From Pelecanus crispus (taxonomy: Eukaryota > Chordata > Aves > Pelecaniformes > Pelecanidae): a stretch of 64,000 nucleotides of DNA. Positions 58,601 to 64,000 of the stretch are shown piece after piece (position 1 is the first letter of the stretch; each line of letters opens with the position of its first letter). Location: contig NC_134652.1 of NCBI RefSeq assembly GCF_030463565.1, positions 8,583,897 to 8,647,896 of the forward strand. Direction: 5' to 3'. A program made the translations under genes and the position numbers. A model generated the notes under the pieces. That model was not told the DNA's origin. It did no database searches and worked only from the letters and a program-made list of their open reading frames with translations.

Positions 58601-61600
58601 TTTTTTTAAAGTTTATTAATAGTTGTTTATCTGTGCAGGGATTATGTACTTTATTCTTCCTTGTCCCTCCTTTCCCCCCACTCAGAACATGTCTGCTCTG
58701 AAAGTGGTAAACATCTGGCTGTAGTCATGCCCTGAGGGTAACTTCAAGCCTGTAGTCACAGCTGTTTCCACAAGGCAGCTCTCCTCAACAGGAGGATGAC
58801 GAATCCTCAAGAGTTAATTTAGGCTTTGCAGGGACTGGTGGATGCCACTGCTTCAGAAGAGAACGCTCTTCCCTCCCAGCCAGAGGAGGTCCACTGCTCC
58901 CTTCTTTGCCATTTGCTGTTGGGGTTTTATTTACATGAGAGGTAAGATTGTCTTTGCGTCCATTAAAAGGTCTGAGTAACTTTTAGCCCAAATGAGGAAT
59001 AGGAATATGCGCATCCTAGCATGGATAACAACTATATCAAATTTCTGACTGTAGTGACCATTTGATAAGGTACCAGACTCTTCAATTCTGCATGCACAAT
59101 TATGTGCGGTGTTCTGTTAAATAGCTAATTTATGAGAAAAAAAAAAAAATATTCTATAAAGATGAATAGATAAGGTTCACAATCTACTGTCTCTAGATGA
59201 TTTCAGTCCAAAACCACTCATTCACAAGATCATTGTTTCGAATTCCTAGCTCTTCACTCTAAATTCTAAGAATTTAGGAGTTATGTGAATAATCACTAGC
59301 ATTTGCTTCGGTTTGTCATTTTGCGATATTTTGAACTTGCAGAGTCCATCTGTGCGAATACTCATCAAAGTCCAATCCAAGAGCAGAACAGGCATAAAGC
59401 ACGTTCTTCACCGTGAAAAAAAAATTGCAAAAATTATATGCAAGCTAGTTATTAGTAAAATTCTGCACAGGTACAACAGTCCGAGTTACACACAGGTGTT
59501 GGGAACAGTTTGTTTTCATCAGCTTCAAGCATTAGTGAAAACAACAGGGGGTGTCCAACATCCCACTGAGCTCTATCCCAAGGGAAGACAAAGAAAGTTA
59601 AACCTCTCAGTATATTTATTTATCTTCCATTTTCTATATGATTTTCCTATTTTATATGGTTGTTGGCTACTGTGAAATTGAGAATATCAGCCAGATTCTC
59701 ATCCATTGCAGCTCCGAGTTCTTTGTCACTTGTTTTTCTCTTACTTTTTGATATGGCCCCAGCTGCACGGTTTCCTTCATGCTGTCTGCTGTGAATATCT
59801 TTTCCTACTCACCTCAGCATCTATTCCTGTAGGTATTACAAAGGAATGTCTCCAGAGCAGAGGATACAGTGAAAACAATGATTCCTTTAATTTTTTGCTA
59901 TTTTAGTAGCTCCTTACAACTAAACTATGAACATTTTTCTTGTTCCACCCTGTGCACTGGTTATTTGACTGCAGATGTATTCTGATGCAGATGGGTGTGA
60001 TGTTTATAAAGATCTCTCATAAGACTGAAGCCACTTTAATAATGGATATTGATCTTAGGCAAATTCTGAATGCGCTTTTTCCCCCCCTTTAGCTTTTGTT
60101 CATCTTTATTATGTTTGTTTGTGAGGATACTGGTAACCTCTGATCATAAAAAGTGCAGGAATGCTACATCAGTTTTAACAAGCAACATAAGTAATATAAG
60201 GTTTAACAAGTAAGTATTTGTATTGTTTGTCTGCACACAGCTTAAACAGACGGGGGACAGCCCTGGTGAAAAGGCATACATGTATATATATTAAATATGT
60301 CAAGAGCAGTCACAAGTCAGCAAAAAGCTGCAGTCGGCAAAATGAAAATTTGGAAACATTCCAAAAGATGGTGAGGAAATGCCTCCCAAAATATTATCAA
60401 AAACTGATAGTAGCAGGAAGAAATGAGCAATGAAAGTCCCAAACTATCTTGTGATTATTTCACATATGGCCACAAAAGAAACTGCCTCTCTGGGAATGGC
60501 ATCATTGTTTGTAAGTGCCTAGCTCTTTGGCACCGCCCCTCCTATTCTCCCTGGGTGCAAACATAAGACCTGATATGTTGTTAAATCAGCAGGCTCAGGG
60601 ACAGGCTTGTGAGTGGTCTGTCTGCAAGAGTTTGAGCCTATCTTCCTTATCACCTGCTCTTTCACTTGCATATTGGCACCAACTCTTCTGGAAATCCTAC
60701 GGAAGAAATGACCAGCTGCACCGCGCGGGGCAGCTGCCGGCGGGTGAGAGGCAGCGCACAGAGCCCGACAGGCAAATGGAAGGGTGGCAGCCACGTTTTG
60801 TTTTGAAGGTAACACCTGGAGCTGCTGCCCTCCACTACTGTTGCGCAGAGATGCTGCCCTGGATGCTGCACCTAGGTTGTGACCCTTCGTTTATGGGTGC
60901 CGCTCTGCATTCACTCCAGGAGCTGCAGAGCCGTGCCTAGACCCCATTTCCACGGGTGAGCCTACACGGGCCTGTCCAGCGCTCAGGGAGCAGCAGACGC
61001 AAAGAATAAATCTGTCCTGCTGCAAGGAGAATAACAACAACAAAAGGGTTTGAACAAATGTGCCAGAATGTTATTTCCAATAGAGCTTATAAACATAATC
61101 ATCTGTGAACAACAGGGGGTGGGAGCAGAGACATGGGAAGACTGAATCATCCCTCAAAACACAGGGCTCTGCAAACCCAAGTATCTGGTTTGGATTACTA
61201 TGCAGAGAGATTCAGCGGGAAGAGGTATTGCTGTTCAGCTCTAGTTTTCTCTCCCATCCTTCTCAGAGCTTAGTCAGAGTCCATCACCAGCTCCTGGGTA
61301 CACGTGGACCTGCCTGGAGATGTAAAATTGCCCGCAAAGAGTTGGAAAGGTTACAGGGGAGGCCTCTTGTGAAGTTTGCCTTGGTGTGGATGATGGGAAC
61401 TGGAGACAGGGAGGGGTGGGAGTGGTACCTTTGCTCTCGGTCCTGTCACCTACACAGATTATCAGAAGCGCAGACTCTTACAGGTCACCTAGACCTGACA
61501 GAAACTTCTGAAGGTTTCATCTTCCCACTTCTTTATAGCTTACTCCAGTGCTTCCACTAATAAAACATTTTTTAACACCTAACCTGTCTCCTCTCTTACA

Positions 61601-64000
61601 GTTTAAACCCTGCACTAATTATCCATTCTCCTCTTCAGTGGTTACTGGGGACAGTTTATTAACAACTTTGTGATAGTCCTTCACTGATATCAAGACCTTC
61701 ATTGTTCTTTCCCTGGGTTTTCTCTACAGAAAAGAATCCCCGCAAACACATCCTTTATTTCTTCTTGCTGGCCCAGGTTACATTTAGAACTGATCACTCT
61801 CATCGCAGGCTCTCTGCAGACTCTCCCCAACAGGTCTGTGTTTCTATTCGGCACATGGTAGTGGGAGCTGGCATGCTATTCTGTCTGATGTCTCACCAGA
61901 GCCAAGCACAGCAGGAAGAAACCGCAGTGTGTCTTATGTACTTATTCAGTTTCCAGATTTTGTCTTTTTTCACAGCCACATATTACCTTCATTTACTCAA
62001 ACTTCCAGAAATGATGCACTTATTGTACTGATGCATTTGATTATCACTTTTTATGTGTAGCATAAGAGAGCATTGTGTAGAATGATACCCAGCTGAAATC
62101 ATTGCTCCACTTGGGCAAGAGCTGAATTTCAATCCCACTTTCTACAGTGCTTCCTGCCTTCCCCATGTCTGTCTTCAATTTTCCTACCAAGTATCATTTG
62201 TGATTCTCATAACTTTGCACAGTCTGCGAAAAAGCTGTCCCAGGTCTTGGAAGAACAGGCACATATGGGTGAAACCTAAAGATATGGTGAATCAATCTGT
62301 ATTTTCCTTGCAGAAGGACATGGATTATCCATGACATGCCATCCACTGACATGGATTATCCAGCAGAAAGTGATTCTGTCCTTGATTTTTTTTCCCAACA
62401 CTGGTACCGACTGTGTACCAGACAAGTTTTCAGATACCTTTAGTCTTAGCCTTCCCATTTAACAAAGATAAAACAGTTTTCTTGAAATGCTATCACTAGA
62501 AGCTGGTTAGGTATGTTCAAAGTACAACATTGCTTTTCTTTGATAGAGGAAGCAATTGATACTCGATCCCTATTTAAACATTGTAAAATCCCATGTCGGG
62601 TGCTTGTATTGCCTGCTCAGGCCTTTTATGATCTTAACGGTTTACGGCACCAGCTATCAAATCGCAATGTAGACATTATACTACATAGAAACAGGCATTA
62701 GGGACTAACTCTTATTTAAAATAACCCTGAAACAATGAACTGAATTCACGATCCAGGGAAACATTTCTGGGGATGCTAAATCCTTAGAGCACAGGGGGAT
62801 CCATTAGCAAATTTAGTAACGGAGTTAATTTTTCTGTTGTCTGCTAGCTTAGAAAAAGAAAAGCAACACTTGATTAACAATTGATTAATATCTTTGAGGA
62901 ATAATGTTGTAGTTGCACCCACCCTACTACTGCAACCAAAAGGGTCTGCGACAAGGACGTCCTTGGTTTAAATGCTTACTTTTCAAGGTATTGTAACTCG
63001 ATGTAGGTCTAAGTAAATAATAACAATAAGAATAATGATGAAGCCGCAATATAGAAATCATGGAAGGGAATTCTTTTGTCAGGGCCATACTACTTTAATT
63101 TGAATAAATAAATAAAATAATGGAAGAATCGGCTTACTGTCTCTGCAGATATCAAAGAGATTTTATGCCCTGTTCTGGCTGCGTACAACAGACAGAACAT
63201 TGTTGCAAGATGAAGATGTCCGGTGTCTTGGCACGGTGCAGGGGTAAGCAACCCTACAATGACTCTTTTGAAAATCCTGTTATTGCGCTGCATGAAAGAA
63301 ATTGGTTTGGAAACGGAGGGGGCTGATATTAGCAATGGGAAGAGGGGCTTGGAAGGAGACCTGCGGCTGAAGGGAAGCCAACAGGCAGCCCAAGAAAGCA
63401 CACTAAGAAGTAAAACACTGGCAAAGCTGCTCTGCCTTAAAGTGGGGACTATTAGAAACCAAGGTCAGCCCAGAACTCTAAGGACCTAAATAGGACCTCT
63501 GTGTTCCTTCAAATGGAGGCATTTATTGATGTGTGACTTTATTTGTAGTTTTTACGTTCAGCTTCTGGTTACAGACACAGATTCTGGTTGACTCTTCCAC
63601 TAGGCTGAAAAGCCTTGAAGTATTGAGGATTTTCTCCTGTGAAATTAACATAATCAAATAATTTGTTTCCTTATTGCTCAATTAAAAAAAAAATCAAAGG
63701 TTTGAGGTCTCTCATTGCAAAGCAGTCTCCTCAAACCTTAGGTCATTTTTTTTTCTCTCCTGCTTTCTCCACAAATGTCTCTGTACCATCTTTTGAAGAA
63801 CTGGATACAGTAACTTTATTTCGGTCCTGTCAGTGTCATAGAAGAAATTTTTTCTCTGCTGTCAGCGTACATCCCATTCTTTTGCTGCAGCACCTTACTG
63901 GCAGCACATATGTAATTACTTGCACTTTGCCTCCCACTTCCTTTACAGAGCCTTCGCTTTCCAAGACGATTTCCCATTCTTCGCATATGACTCCACCTCT
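58601..64000. other. Non-coding stretch to window end, no gene recognised
   Basis: Mixed unique sequence. A T-tract lies at about 58598-58607 and an A-tract at about 59138-59150. A moderately GC-rich patch at about 60710-60790 lies in a 141-codon frame (60515-60940, +), followed by a 151-codon frame (61105-61560, +); neither resembles a known protein. I searched for a coiled-coil first exon of shootin-1 and did not find one. Confidence 0.45.

Noticed and set aside
60515..61560. First exons of SHTN1 or another gene near the window end
   Set aside because: I looked for an acidic start followed by a Glu/Lys-rich coiled coil, as in shootin-1, and saw none; the 141- and 151-codon frames have no such character.
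1..64000. CRISPR arrays, insertion sequences, operons or other prokaryotic systems
   Set aside because: No regularly spaced repeats, bacterial coding density or bacterial gene families are visible; the content is avian nuclear DNA.

Overview
The window looks like vertebrate nuclear DNA from a bird. It contains an intron-split homeobox gene in a very GC-rich CpG island, 5'-truncated CR1 LINEs ending in the ATTCTATGAT-type tail, and a solo LTR of a family abundant in birds. A short SINE that joins a tRNA-Ile-like part to a CR1 tail resembles one known from songbirds, so a passerine is the best guess. I see nothing bacterial: no operons, CRISPR array or insertion sequences.

The only protein-coding gene I can support is VAX1 (ventral anterior homeobox 1), complete on the + strand at 7297-11736. 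It has three coding exons (7297-7534, 9288-9475, 11200-11736), consensus splice sites and a 320-residue product. The second intron falls inside the homeodomain, between positions 44 and 45. Upstream (about 5.7-7.3 kb) lie candidate conserved elements and the 5' leader, broken up by T-tracts, a (CCCT)n run and an (AC)n run. Downstream, the 3' UTR is GC-rich at first and then AT-rich, ending somewhere between 12.5 and 13.5 kb.

From 13.5 kb to the end I see no coding exon. There are two GC-rich islands without a recognised gene (about 13.56-14.22 kb and 20.10-20.58 kb), a tRNA-Ile/CR1 SINE (20.58-20.70 kb), a solo LTR with a perfect 5-bp target-site duplication (22.007-22.576 kb), three CR1 fragments (24.40, 46.68 and 56.85 kb) and a few old MIR-like remnants. 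AT-rich, TAAT-rich, repeat-poor stretches (36.38-36.65, 38.66-39.62, 45.59-46.10 and 58.08-58.60 kb) resemble the conserved non-coding enhancers common around developmental homeobox genes. In mammals VAX1 lies between SHTN1 (KIAA1598) and KCNK18/SLC18A2/PDZD8/EMX2; I looked for SHTN1 and KCNK18 coding exons by eye and found none. The 50 kb downstream is best read as the regulatory flank of VAX1, possibly including an upstream alternative promoter or intron of the next gene.

I did not find a previously undescribed coding system. The observations most worth checking are the orphan CpG island beside the SINE, the candidate conserved blocks, two perfect hairpins, and the strand-biased T-tracts around VAX1.
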